The translations under genes and the position numbers were made by a program. Under the pieces are notes generated by a model. It was not told where the DNA came from. It saw nothing but the letters and a program-made list of their open reading frames with translations, and did not search any database. DNA of 20,476 nt from an uncultured Clostridia bacterium. GTDB taxonomy: Bacteria; Bacillota; Clostridia; Oscillospirales; Oscillospiraceae. The stretch lies in assembly GCA_946539175.1 (NCBI GenBank), contig CAMNHH010000019.1, positions 1 through 20,476 of the forward strand. Reading direction: 5' to 3'. This document shows, one piece after another, positions 1 through 6,128 of this stretch (the first letter of the stretch is position 1; each line of letters starts with the position of its first letter).

Positions 1-1
1 A

Positions 2-77
2 TGGTGGACGATGTAGGACTCGAACCTGCGACCTTCCGCACGTCAAGCGGATGCTCTACCAGCTGAGCTAATCGTCC
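2..77 (-). tRNA. tRNA-Val (anticodon GAC)
   Basis: Read on the minus strand, this 76-nt sequence folds as a cloverleaf. The 7-bp acceptor stem GGACGAT/ATCGTCC is perfect, the D-arm is GCTC/GAGC, the anticodon stem is TCCGC/GCGGA with loop TTGACGT, and the T-loop is TTCGAGT. The 3' CCA is encoded. The loop places GAC at positions 34-36, which reads the valine codon GUC. One oddity is that the T-stem (GCAGG/CCTAC) has a C-A mismatch at the 50-64 pair. The gene has its own strong promoter and is transcribed toward the left edge, so more tRNA genes may follow outside the window. Confidence 0.95.
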
Positions 78-90
78 GAACGCATGGGTA

Positions 91-119
91 ATTATAGCGT
101 GGCAAAGGCGATTTGTCAA
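91..119 (-). promoter_or_regulatory. sigma-A promoter of tRNA-Val
   Basis: On the minus strand a perfect -35 TTGACA (114-119), a 17-bp spacer and a perfect -10 TATAAT (91-96) lie just upstream of the tRNA. The predicted start is near 84, only about 7 nt before the mature 5' end. The consensus quality fits a stable-RNA promoter. Confidence 0.9.
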
Positions 120-141
120 GAACTATTTTTATTCTTGGCGG

Positions 142-224
142 TTTTTTCTTTTTATCCAAGGTGTTTTCTATACCATACAGCACGTTTTTTCTTATTATCC
201 AGGACATTTTTCTTTTATCCAGGG
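142..224. repeat. Three T-rich direct repeats ending TTATCCA
   Basis: Three similar units occur on the plus strand at about 142-161, 185-203 and 207-223. Each is a run of T broken by one C and ends in TTATCCARG. The third follows the second almost directly, while the first is about 23 nt away from the second. The unit shares TTATCCA with a DnaA box but lacks the final ACA. On the minus strand, which is the strand of tRNA-Val, the units are A-rich and lie just upstream of the -35, so an UP-element or DNA-bending role is possible. No function is proven. Confidence 0.5.
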
Positions 225-286
225 CGCTTTTCGCGGGTTTTCCGGGCAGGCGAGGGGTGCCGCAGGGATACCCGCGGAGCATCGCG

Positions 287-304
287 GACGCCGCCTGCGG
301 CGTC
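287..304. repeat. GC-rich hairpin
   Basis: GACGCCGC and GCGGCGTC form a perfect 8-bp inverted repeat separated by CT. There is no T-run, so it does not look like a standard terminator. No gene could be supported anywhere in the stretch 120-470; it contains the T-rich repeats, this hairpin and the TGTAG-ended element. Confidence 0.4.
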
Positions 305-396
305 TGTGAGGTCTGAACTCTGAAGCGCCTGCAGCCCGTATGCTCGTCTGTTGGGGTATGGCGGGCAAATACTGTGTATCACCACGAATTTTCAAT

Positions 397-448
397 TGTA
401 GCTTTGCCCCGGGTGGAGTGCATGTGGCGGGCAATGCCCGCCGCTACA
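397..448. repeat. Short element with TGTAGC/GCTACA ends
   Basis: A 52-bp intergenic segment starts with TGTAGC (397-402) and ends with its complement GCTACA (443-448). It holds an internal hairpin GGCGGGC-AAT-GCCCGCC (426-442). The architecture, TGTAG/CTACA ends next to a GC-rich palindrome centred on CAAT-like bases, matches the larger element at 20329-20428. Both may belong to one family of REP-like or non-autonomous intergenic repeats, but only these two examples are visible. Confidence 0.4.
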
Positions 449-470
449 TCGGGCGGGGCGGCCCTGCTGG

Positions 471-490
471 GGCGCCCCTGTGGGGGCGCC
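471..490 (-). terminator. Hairpin abutting the RNase J stop
   Basis: GGCGCCCC and GGGGCGCC form an 8-bp stem with a 4-nt loop directly after the RNase J stop codon. It lacks a T-run, so it may be an RNA-stabilising 3' hairpin or an imperfect terminator, with the next hairpin (426-442) acting as a second barrier. Confidence 0.45.
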
Positions 491-2149
491 TTACAGCTCC
501 GTCAGGATGGGGATGATCATGGGGTTGCGCTTGATGGTCTTAAAGAGGTAGGCGGACAGATCGTTGCGGATGGCGGCCTTGACGGCGCTGTGATCCTTGA
601 TCCGCTTGGCCCGGCAGTGCTCCAGGGTATCGTTCACGATGTAGCGCAAAGCCTCCATCAGGTCCTCGGCGTCCTTCACGTAGATGAAGCCCCGGGTGAT
701 GATATCCGGGCCGGAGAGGACGGAGCCGTCCATGCCGGAGATGTTGACGCAGACCACCACCATGCCGTCCTGGGCCAGGTGCTTGCGGTCCCGCAGCACC
801 ACGCTGCCCACGTCTCCCACGCCGGTGCCGTCCACGAAGACCTTGCCGGAGGGCACGGTCTCGCCGCTGAGCTTACAGGTCTTGGCCGTCAGCTCAAAGA
901 CCTGGCCGATGTCCCCCACGAAGACCCGTCTGGGGCTCATGCCCATCTGCAGGGCCAGCTTCTCATGGGTGCGGAGCATCCGCTGCTCCCCGTGGACGGG
1001 GATGAAGAAGCGGGGCTGGATCAGGGCATGGATCAGCTTCAGCTCCTCCTGGCAGGCGTGGCCGGAGACGTGGAGTCCCTCGGACTTGTCGTAGATCACC
1101 TCGGCCCCCTTGCGGTAGAGCTCGTTGATGATCTTGCCGATGGCCTTCTCGTTGCCGGGGATGGCGGAGGCGGAGATCAGCACCCGATCCAGGGCCGTGA
1201 TGTTCACCTGGCGGTGATTGTCGAAGGCCATGCGGGACAGGGCGGACATGTTCTCCCCCTGGGAACCGGTGGCCACGATGACCAGCCGGTTGGGGGCGAT
1301 GTTCTTGATCTCGCTGATATCCACCACCAGGCCCTTGGCCACCTCCAGATAGCCCAGCTCCTCCGCCACCTTCAGGATGTTCTCCATGCTGCGGCCGGTG
1401 ACGGCCACCTTGCGGCCGTGGCGCTTGGCGATATTCAGAATGGACTGGATGCGGTACATATTGGAGGCGAAGGTGGTGATGATGATCCGCTTGTCACAGC
1501 CCCGGAACTGCCGGTCGATGCCTTCGGTGACCACGGACTCGGAGGGGGTATAGCCCATGCGCTCCACGTTGGTGGAGTCGCAGAGCAGGGCCAGGACGCC
1601 CTCCTTGCCCAGCTCGCCCAGCCGGGCCAGGTCCGCCATCCCCTCGGGGGAGGTGGGGTCGATCTTGAAGTCGCCGGTCATGATGATCCTGCCCACGGGG
1701 GTATGGATGCAGAAGGCCACCGCGTCGGCAATGGAGTGGTTCACGTGGATGAACTCCACCTGGAAACAGCCGGCCTTGACGATTTCGCCGGGCTTGTGGG
1801 TCACCAGCTTCACAGAATCGGTCAGGCGGTGCTCCTCCAGCTTCAGCCGGATCAGGCCGTTGGTGAGGGGCGTGCCGTGGACGGGGGCGTTGGCGGCCTG
1901 GAGCACATAGGGTATGGAGCCGATGTGGTCCTCGTGGCCGTGGGTGATGAAGTAGCCCCGCAGCTTCTTTTGGTTATTGACGAGATAGGTCACGTCGGGG
2001 ATCACCAGATCCACGCCGTACATATCGTCCTCGGGAAAGCCCAGACCGCAGTCCACCACAATCATATCCTTGCCGTATTCCAGGACGGTCATGTTCTTTC
2101 CGATCTCATTTAATCCCCCGAGGGGGATGATTCTCAGCTTATCAGACAA
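491..2149 (-). CDS. rnj: Ribonuclease J (RNase J1-like)
   Basis: Metallo-beta-lactamase/beta-CASP ribonuclease with 5'-3' exonuclease and endonuclease activity, central to mRNA decay and rRNA maturation in the cytoplasm of Firmicutes. The N-terminus reads SDKLRIIPLGGLNEIGKNMT. The zinc motif HGHEDH is at residues 70-75, followed by the further metal-site segments HVNHS and TGDFKID. The beta-CASP part includes DSTNVE and ATGSQGE. The RNase J C-terminal region follows, with HVSGHACQEEL and FIPVHGE. I chose a TTG start at 2149: it has AAGGAG 8 nt upstream and gives 552 aa, the usual family length. The in-frame ATG at 2239 would add 30 residues unlike the family and has a GGAG touching the ATG, too close to serve. 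The intact HGHEDH favours a catalytically active J1-like enzyme over a degenerate J2. The family is certain; the start is very likely. Confidence 0.97.
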   Translation of the reverse strand: MSDKLRIIPLGGLNEIGKNMTVLEYGKDMIVVDCGLGFPEDDMYGVDLVIPDVTYLVNNQKKLRGYFITHGHEDHIGSIPYVLQAANAPVHGTPLTNGLIRLKLEEHRLTDSVKLVTHKPGEIVKAGCFQVEFIHVNHSIADAVAFCIHTPVGRIIMTGDFKIDPTSPEGMADLARLGELGKEGVLALLCDSTNVERMGYTPSESVVTEGIDRQFRGCDKRIIITTFASNMYRIQSILNIAKRHGRKVAVTGRSMENILKVAEELGYLEVAKGLVVDISEIKNIAPNRLVIVATGSQGENMSALSRMAFDNHRQVNITALDRVLISASAIPGNEKAIGKIINELYRKGAEVIYDKSEGLHVSGHACQEELKLIHALIQPRFFIPVHGEQRMLRTHEKLALQMGMSPRRVFVGDIGQVFELTAKTCKLSGETVPSGKVFVDGTGVGDVGSVVLRDRKHLAQDGMVVVCVNISGMDGSVLSGPDIITRGFIYVKDAEDLMEALRYIVNDTLEHCRAKRIKDHSAVKAAIRNDLSAYLFKTIKRNPMIIPILTEL

Positions 2150-2422
2150 TGTATGGTCTCCTTCATATAAAATAATTCGTTTTTCGTTCCTGGGGATGGT
2201 ATTTTCCAGCTCCGCGATATGGAAAATCCAGGCAGCCATCTCCCCCGGCCGGTCTTGCTTCTCATGGGACGGCTTGCGGCATCCCGCCGGTGCGCCGGGC
2301 GCTGCTTCCGCAGCATCGGACGGAACGGAGCCGGCGGCACGGCGCTGCCGGGCCCCTTTTTTGCCGGAGGGGCCCCTGCTTGCAGCTGCCCATCGCGCAC
2401 CCCAGGTTCACAAAAAAATTTT
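2150..2422 (-). promoter_or_regulatory. Long 5' leader of RNase J with GC-rich hairpins
   Basis: Between the predicted transcription start (about 2422) and the TTG codon lie about 270 nt with no supported gene. The leader contains a hairpin GGGCCCC/GGGGCCC (2350-2375) with a 12-nt loop holding an A-run on the RNA strand. Further complementary GCCGG-rich segments lie between 2283 and 2340. It could be a target for feedback control by RNase J itself, but that is inference. Confidence 0.5.
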
Positions 2423-2428
2423 CTCTTT

Positions 2429-2456
2429 ATTATAGCATGAAAAAAAGAAAAATCAA
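2429..2456 (-). promoter_or_regulatory. sigma-A promoter of RNase J
   Basis: On the minus strand the -35 is TTGATT (2451-2456), the spacer is 16 bp and T-rich, and the -10 is TATAAT (2429-2434). This is the only good promoter seen upstream of the RNase J gene. Nothing further is recognisable in 2457-2560. Confidence 0.75.
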
Positions 2457-2560
2457 TAAGAAATCCGTCGTTGGGCACAGGGTCCTTCGGAAAAGCCGTT
2501 CGATCGCGCCGTCCTTCATACGGCTGCTTGCAGGACCCCTCCCCTCAGATCGGAGCCCTG

Positions 2561-2594
2561 AAAAAGAAGCACCCTTCCCGGGGAAGGATGCTTC
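2561..2594 (-). terminator. Rho-independent terminator of the zinc-ribbon gene
   Basis: On the minus strand a near-perfect hairpin (2566-2594; arms GAAGCATCCTTCCC and GGGAAGGGTGCTTC, with one T-G wobble) is followed by TTTTT. It overlaps the stop codon of the upstream small gene and separates it from the RNase J promoter. Confidence 0.88.
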
Positions 2595-2991
2595 AGCTTT
2601 TCCGTATGAACTTTTCGCTGCAGCGGGGGCAATTGATGCGGACCTTGCCGCGGCCTCTGGGGACCCGGACGGTCTGCTTGCAGTTGGGGCAGCGGTAATA
2701 ACGGTTCTGGCGGTCGGTGACTCTGGTTTTCCAGGTCAGAAAGCGCCGGTTCTCCAGAATGCGCTTTTCCAGGTTCCGGGACAGGAAGCGGAACAGATAC
2801 CAGAACAGGACCCCGTAGGAAATCAGATTCACCAGCATGCCGATGACGGCGCAGAGGGCCCCCAGCCGGGAGAGGATCAGAGCCACCAGGTTCAGGACCA
2901 CCGCTGTGATGAGCAGGAAAATATTCAATTGGTCCACGCCGCAGCGGCCGTACATAAAGCGCCGCATGCCCGCGGAAAAACGCTGAAGCAT
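2593..2991 (-). CDS. Small two-TM protein with C-terminal zinc ribbon
   Basis: I do not recognise a named family. With the ATG start the protein has 132 residues. A basic N-terminus (RRFMYGRCGVDQLN) is followed by two hydrophobic segments (about 22-41 and 44-68), then a charged linker and a zinc ribbon with CPNC (101-104) and CPRC (121-124). It should sit in the cytoplasmic membrane with the metal-binding module on one face. Similar uncharacterised proteins are, from memory, common in Clostridia. The start is uncertain: in-frame GTG (3015) and TTG (3003, with AGGTGG 8 nt upstream) are also possible and would add up to 8 residues. It is transcribed alone, from its own promoter to its own terminator. 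The role is unknown; proteins of this layout may sense or bind nucleic acid or metal, but nothing shows it here. Confidence 0.8.
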   Translation of the reverse strand: MLQRFSAGMRRFMYGRCGVDQLNIFLLITAVVLNLVALILSRLGALCAVIGMLVNLISYGVLFWYLFRFLSRNLEKRILENRRFLTWKTRVTDRQNRYYRCPNCKQTVRVPRGRGKVRINCPRCSEKFIRKS

Positions 2992-3035
2992 CGTTCGGAA
3001 CAAAGCTTCCACCACCTTGCCGAAAACAAGATACG

Positions 3036-3050
3036 CCGGGATCTTCCCGG
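3036..3050 (-). promoter_or_regulatory. Leader hairpin of the zinc-ribbon gene
   Basis: CCGGGA-AGA-TCCCGG lies at the very start of the predicted transcript. A hairpin at the 5' end may protect the mRNA from RNase J, which prefers accessible 5' ends; that link is inference. Confidence 0.4.
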
Positions 3051-3058
3051 TAAGTTGT

Positions 3059-3086
3059 ATTATATCCGTTTTTGCGACAAAATCAA
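3059..3086 (-). promoter_or_regulatory. sigma-A promoter of the zinc-ribbon gene
   Basis: On the minus strand the -35 is TTGATT (3081-3086), the spacer is 16 bp and the -10 is TATAAT (3059-3064). It has the same hexamers and spacer length as the RNase J promoter. Confidence 0.8.
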
Positions 3087-3115
3087 GGAAGGGGGCGTAT
3101 AATTTACGGAAAGTT

Positions 3116-3175
3116 AAAAAAATTCCAGGGCTTCAAGGGCGAAGCCCCCTCCGGCGGCCGGAGGGGGCTTCGCTT
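3116..3175 (-). terminator. Compound terminator of the GT-C/GT2 operon
   Basis: Downstream of the GT2 stop there is a very strong hairpin (3137-3175; core arms GAAGCCCCCTCCGGC and GCCGGAGGGGGCTTC). An overlapping smaller hairpin uses GGGCTTC (3128-3134) and GAAGCCC (3141-3147). A run of seven T on the minus strand (3116-3122) follows the small hairpin closely, so that one is the likelier terminator. The two folds exclude each other. Confidence 0.7.
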
Positions 3176-3185
3176 CGGGCAGGGC

Positions 3186-4145
3186 TTACGGTTCCCTGTC
3201 CTCCCAGGTGCGCTGGCTGATGATGTATCTGGGCCGGGCCTTGACCTCCATATAGGTCTTGCCCACGTACTCGCCCACGATGCCCAGGCCCAGGGTCTGG
3301 ACCCCGGCGCAAAACACGATCAGGGCCGCCAGGCCCATCCAGCCCGCCAGACCGCTGCCCGCGCAGAGCAGCACAATGGCGGCGATCCCGGCGGCGGCCC
3401 CCAGCAGGCAGCCCAGCAGGCCCACCAGGAAGAGGATGCCCAGGGGCTTGGTGGAGAGGCTGGTGATGCCGTCCACCGCCAGACCCAGCATCTTTTTCAG
3501 CGGGTAGTGGGTCTTGCCCGCCAGCCGCTCATGGCGCTCGTAGTACACCGAGCTGCTCTGGAAGCCCACCAGGGGAAAGAGGCCCCGCAGAAAGAGATTG
3601 ACCTCACGGTAGTTGGCAAATTCCTTCAGGACCCGGGCGGAAACCAGCCGGTAGTCGGCGTGGTTGAAGACCACCTGGCCCCCCAGGCTGTTCAGCAGCT
3701 TATAGAAGCTCTCGGCGGTGAATCGCTTGAAGAAGGTATCGCTCTTCCGGCTGGAGCGGACCCCGTAGACCACCTCGCTGCCGGCGGCGTAGGCGTCCAC
3801 CATGCGTTCCATGGCCTGGATCTCGTCCTGGCCGTCGCAGTCGATGGAGATGGTGATATCCGCCCGGTCCTTGGCCTCCATGAGCCCGGCCAGCACCGCG
3901 TTCTGGTGGCCCCGGTTGCGGCTCTGGCGGATGCCCAGAAAGCGGGGGTCTCCGGCGGCCAGGTCGGAGATGATCTTCCAGGTGCCGTCCCGGCTGCCGT
4001 CGTCCACAAACAGGACCCGGCTGTCGGGGGAGATCTTCCCCTTCTGCGTCAGATCCTCCAGCTCCGCCAGAAAGGACGGTGCGGTGAGGGGCAGGACCTC
4101 TTCTTCGTTGTAACAGGGGATGACGATGTAAAGCAGCGGTGCCAT
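3186..4145 (-). CDS. GtrB-like polyprenyl-phosphate glycosyltransferase (GT2, two TM)
   Basis: A 319-aa GT2 enzyme expected to move a sugar from a nucleotide donor onto a polyprenyl-phosphate carrier at the inner face of the membrane. The GT-A domain has IPCYNEEE (9-16), VDDGSRDG (47-54), RNRGHQNAVLAG and the metal site DCDGQD (102-107). Two TM segments (about 235-262 and 267-292) are followed by GEYVGKTYMEVKARPRY, the characteristic tail of the GtrB/DPM-like group. The start is clear, with AAGGAGG 5 nt before the ATG. It lies 24 bp after the polytopic GT-C-like gene and shares its promoter, which suggests that it makes the lipid-linked sugar used by that protein. The sugar and acceptor cannot be told from sequence. 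Confidence 0.93.
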   Translation of the reverse strand: MAPLLYIVIPCYNEEEVLPLTAPSFLAELEDLTQKGKISPDSRVLFVDDGSRDGTWKIISDLAAGDPRFLGIRQSRNRGHQNAVLAGLMEAKDRADITISIDCDGQDEIQAMERMVDAYAAGSEVVYGVRSSRKSDTFFKRFTAESFYKLLNSLGGQVVFNHADYRLVSARVLKEFANYREVNLFLRGLFPLVGFQSSSVYYERHERLAGKTHYPLKKMLGLAVDGITSLSTKPLGILFLVGLLGCLLGAAAGIAAIVLLCAGSGLAGWMGLAALIVFCAGVQTLGLGIVGEYVGKTYMEVKARPRYIISQRTWEDREP

Positions 4146-4169
4146 GACAGCCTCCTTCTCTCTTGCCCG

Positions 4170-5912
4170 TCAGTTTTCCAGATAATCCACGGCCTCCGGC
4201 TCCGCCAGGTAGGCCGCGTACGCCGCGTCGTCACAGCGCAGGGAGTCATGACGTCCGTTGGCGTACAGGACCCACAGCAGGCCGCAGAGCACCAGGCTCA
4301 GAGCCGCGAAGGGGGCGATCCGCCTCAGGCTCTTCTGCAGCAGGCTCCGTTTTTCCGTCCCCCGGCCCCTCCGGGCCAGCAGTCCCGCCAGCAGCCGGGT
4401 CAGCTCCCCCCAGCCGCCCGCCGCCAGAGGCAGCAGCAGAACGAAATAGCTGAGGGCGTACTGGCACTTGGCCTCCCAGAACAGGTGGAAGACAAAGCCG
4501 CCGATGAGGGTGACGGCGAAGCACAGGCCGGCCTGCCGCTGCTCCCGGCGGCACAGGGCGCACCAGAGCAGGGTCCCCGCCAGGATCAGCATTTGCAGGG
4601 CGTTCAGCCAGACGGAGGCCGAGGCCACCGCCTGACGCCCGATGAAGCCCTTGACCCAGCTTGGCAGCTTGATCCGGGAGGGCCGGGTCTGGGCCAGCCA
4701 ATAGCCCTGGAAGCTGGGGTTGTTCCACTGGGAGGCGACCTTCCGGGTGAAGAAGTCCAGGCCCTCCCGCTTATGCTCGGCAAAGTATTTCAGCTCCGCC
4801 AGGGCGGTCTGCCGGGCCATTTCCCCCTGGACGCTGCCGTCAAAGTCCGCCTCCCGCAGGCTTCTCCGGGGATAGCCGGAGTACCAGCCAGGCCCCCGGT
4901 CGCTCTCCTGGACCCCCATGACGATCCAGGACCAGTTGCTCATGCCGTTGTCCAGCCGACAGCCGGTGACCCGCTCAGTCAGGGCCACGGGGACCTTGGA
5001 CTGGAACAGCAGGGCCCCGATCAGCAGCAGGGGCAGCAGGCAGCGTTGCCAGCTGCAGCGCCGCAGCAGCTCAACCAGGGCGGTGAGCAGCATGCCGATC
5101 ACGAAGATCAGATAGTTGGATTTCAGCAGCAGCGCCAGGCAGGCGGCGCCCGCGGCGCCGAAGGCCCGTTTCAGCCCCCCGTCCCGGAGGAAGCGCAGCT
5201 CCAGCCGCATGGCCAGCACGGAGAAGGCCATGCCCAGCACGTTGCCGTAGACGAAGCTGCAGTAGAGCCAGAAGGGGTAAAACAGGATGCCCAGCAGCAC
5301 CACCCCCAGCTGGGCCCCCCGGCTCATGCCGAAGAGGGCGCAGCACTCCGACAGCTCCCGGTAGAGCAGCACCACCCCCAGCACGTTCAGCAGCTGGAAA
5401 ACCACCGGATTCAGATCCCCGAAGACGGCGGCCAGCAGCCAGCTCAGCCAGGCAAGGCCCATTTGATGGGGGTAGATGCTGATATAGCCCCCGGTCCGGA
5501 AGGGGGTCAGATCCCCGGTCCGCAGGGCCTGGGCGGCCTGCTGGACCCCAAGGGGGTCGGCGCTGAGGTCGAATTGGGTGGCCAGCACCCAAACCAGGGC
5601 CAAAAGCCCCAGCACGGCCAGCAGGACCCGGCGGCAGCGGCGGAAATATCCGTCCTCCCCCAGCCGGGCGGCAAGACCCCAGCGGCGGGCCAGGCTCCGC
5701 AGCAGCAGGCAGGCCAGGGTCCCCAGGACCAGCGTCAGCAGATTGGCCCAGACGCTGTCGGACAGGAAGAAGCTGTGCTCCGCCCCGTCGCAGCTGATGG
5801 CGCAGCTGCTGACGGCCGCCAGGAACGTCAGAAAAAACAGAATGCTCCAGAAGAGGACCGTGACGAGGAAGCTGTACGTGTGGATCAGTCCGTTCCGAAA
5901 ACGCCGTGCCAT
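4170..5912 (-). CDS. Polytopic GT-C-type glycosyltransferase-like membrane protein
   Basis: A 580-aa protein with about eleven to thirteen hydrophobic segments, beginning at about 13-38. It has the layout of GT39/GT-C enzymes, which take a sugar from a polyprenyl-phosphate donor and attach it to an extracytoplasmic acceptor. The first large outer loop carries DLSADP (115-120), where GT-C enzymes keep an acidic catalytic motif, then YPHQ (147-150). Near the C-terminus EAKCQY (480-485) is followed by more TM segments, a feature I associate with clostridial GT39-like proteins. The start has AAGGGAGG 7 nt before the ATG. It is the first gene of a two-gene operon with the GtrB-like GT2. The general class is fairly sure; substrate and exact family are not. 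Confidence 0.85.
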   Translation of the reverse strand: MARRFRNGLIHTYSFLVTVLFWSILFFLTFLAAVSSCAISCDGAEHSFFLSDSVWANLLTLVLGTLACLLLRSLARRWGLAARLGEDGYFRRCRRVLLAVLGLLALVWVLATQFDLSADPLGVQQAAQALRTGDLTPFRTGGYISIYPHQMGLAWLSWLLAAVFGDLNPVVFQLLNVLGVVLLYRELSECCALFGMSRGAQLGVVLLGILFYPFWLYCSFVYGNVLGMAFSVLAMRLELRFLRDGGLKRAFGAAGAACLALLLKSNYLIFVIGMLLTALVELLRRCSWQRCLLPLLLIGALLFQSKVPVALTERVTGCRLDNGMSNWSWIVMGVQESDRGPGWYSGYPRRSLREADFDGSVQGEMARQTALAELKYFAEHKREGLDFFTRKVASQWNNPSFQGYWLAQTRPSRIKLPSWVKGFIGRQAVASASVWLNALQMLILAGTLLWCALCRREQRQAGLCFAVTLIGGFVFHLFWEAKCQYALSYFVLLLPLAAGGWGELTRLLAGLLARRGRGTEKRSLLQKSLRRIAPFAALSLVLCGLLWVLYANGRHDSLRCDDAAYAAYLAEPEAVDYLEN

Positions 5913-5938
5913 CCCCCCGCCTCCCTTGCGTGATCTGA

Positions 5939-5959
5939 CGGGAGACCCGCAGTCTCCCG
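5939..5959 (-). promoter_or_regulatory. 5'-end hairpin of the leftward operon mRNA
   Basis: CGGGAGAC and GTCTCCCG form a perfect 8-bp stem with a 5-nt loop. It begins about 3 nt after the predicted transcription start and ends before the ribosome-binding site. It may stabilise the transcript; it has no T-run. Confidence 0.45.
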
Positions 5960-5968
5960 GTCCCTATC

Positions 5969-5997
5969 ATCATACATTAGTTTCCGGCCTTTGTCAA
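5969..5997 (-). promoter_or_regulatory. sigma-A promoter of the leftward GT-C/GT2 operon
   Basis: On the minus strand a perfect -35 TTGACA (5992-5997), a 17-bp spacer and -10 TATGAT (5969-5974) give a strong promoter. The predicted start is near 5962, about 50 nt before the gene. Confidence 0.88.
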
Positions 5998-6024
5998 GGA
6001 AAAGGCCCGGTCCGGGAAGGCCGG
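5984..6024. promoter_or_regulatory. Inverted repeat between the divergent promoters
   Basis: CCGGCCTT (5984-5991) and AAGGCCGG (6017-6024) are perfect 8-bp inverted arms 25 bp apart. The left arm touches the -35 of the leftward promoter and the right arm lies about 20 bp before the -35 of the rightward one. It could be an operator serving both operons; no regulator gene is in the window. Confidence 0.35.
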
Positions 6025-6042
6025 AGATTTCCGAAAAAGCTG

Positions 6043-6071
6043 TTGATTAAATGGGATTTTGATTATATAAT
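6043..6071 (+). promoter_or_regulatory. sigma-A promoter of the seven-gene rightward operon
   Basis: TTGATT (6043-6048), a 17-bp spacer and a perfect TATAAT (6066-6071) lie 58 bp before the first gene. No other promoter of comparable quality was noticed until the terminator at 13904. Confidence 0.87.
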
Positions 6072-6128
6072 AAAAGAGATATATTCTGCGCCGCCCGCCA
6101 AGGCGGCGGCAGGAGGGAGGAAAGCGGC

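Noticed and set aside
397..448. CRISPR-like repeat
   Set aside because: There are only single inverted repeats here, not an array of equal direct repeats and spacers. No CRISPR array or cas gene was seen in the window.
374..2113. Long plus-strand open frame opposite RNase J
   Set aside because: The opposite strand encodes an unmistakable RNase J. The frame is open because GC-rich codons lack stops in the antisense frame, and its product is low-complexity (His, Asp, Gly, Val, Leu).
2150..2239. 30-residue N-terminal extension of RNase J from ATG 2239
   Set aside because: The extension is not family-like and GGAG touches the ATG, whereas TTG 2149 has AAGGAG at the right distance and gives the usual length.
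2290..3102. Plus-strand frame over the RNase J leader and zinc-ribbon gene
   Set aside because: It crosses two promoters and a terminator of the other strand and shows no domain.
3072..5933. 953-codon plus-strand open frame
   Set aside because: It runs across the terminator, the GT2 and the GT-C gene on the other strand and encodes Gln/Pro/Gly-rich sequence without any domain. It is an antisense artefact.
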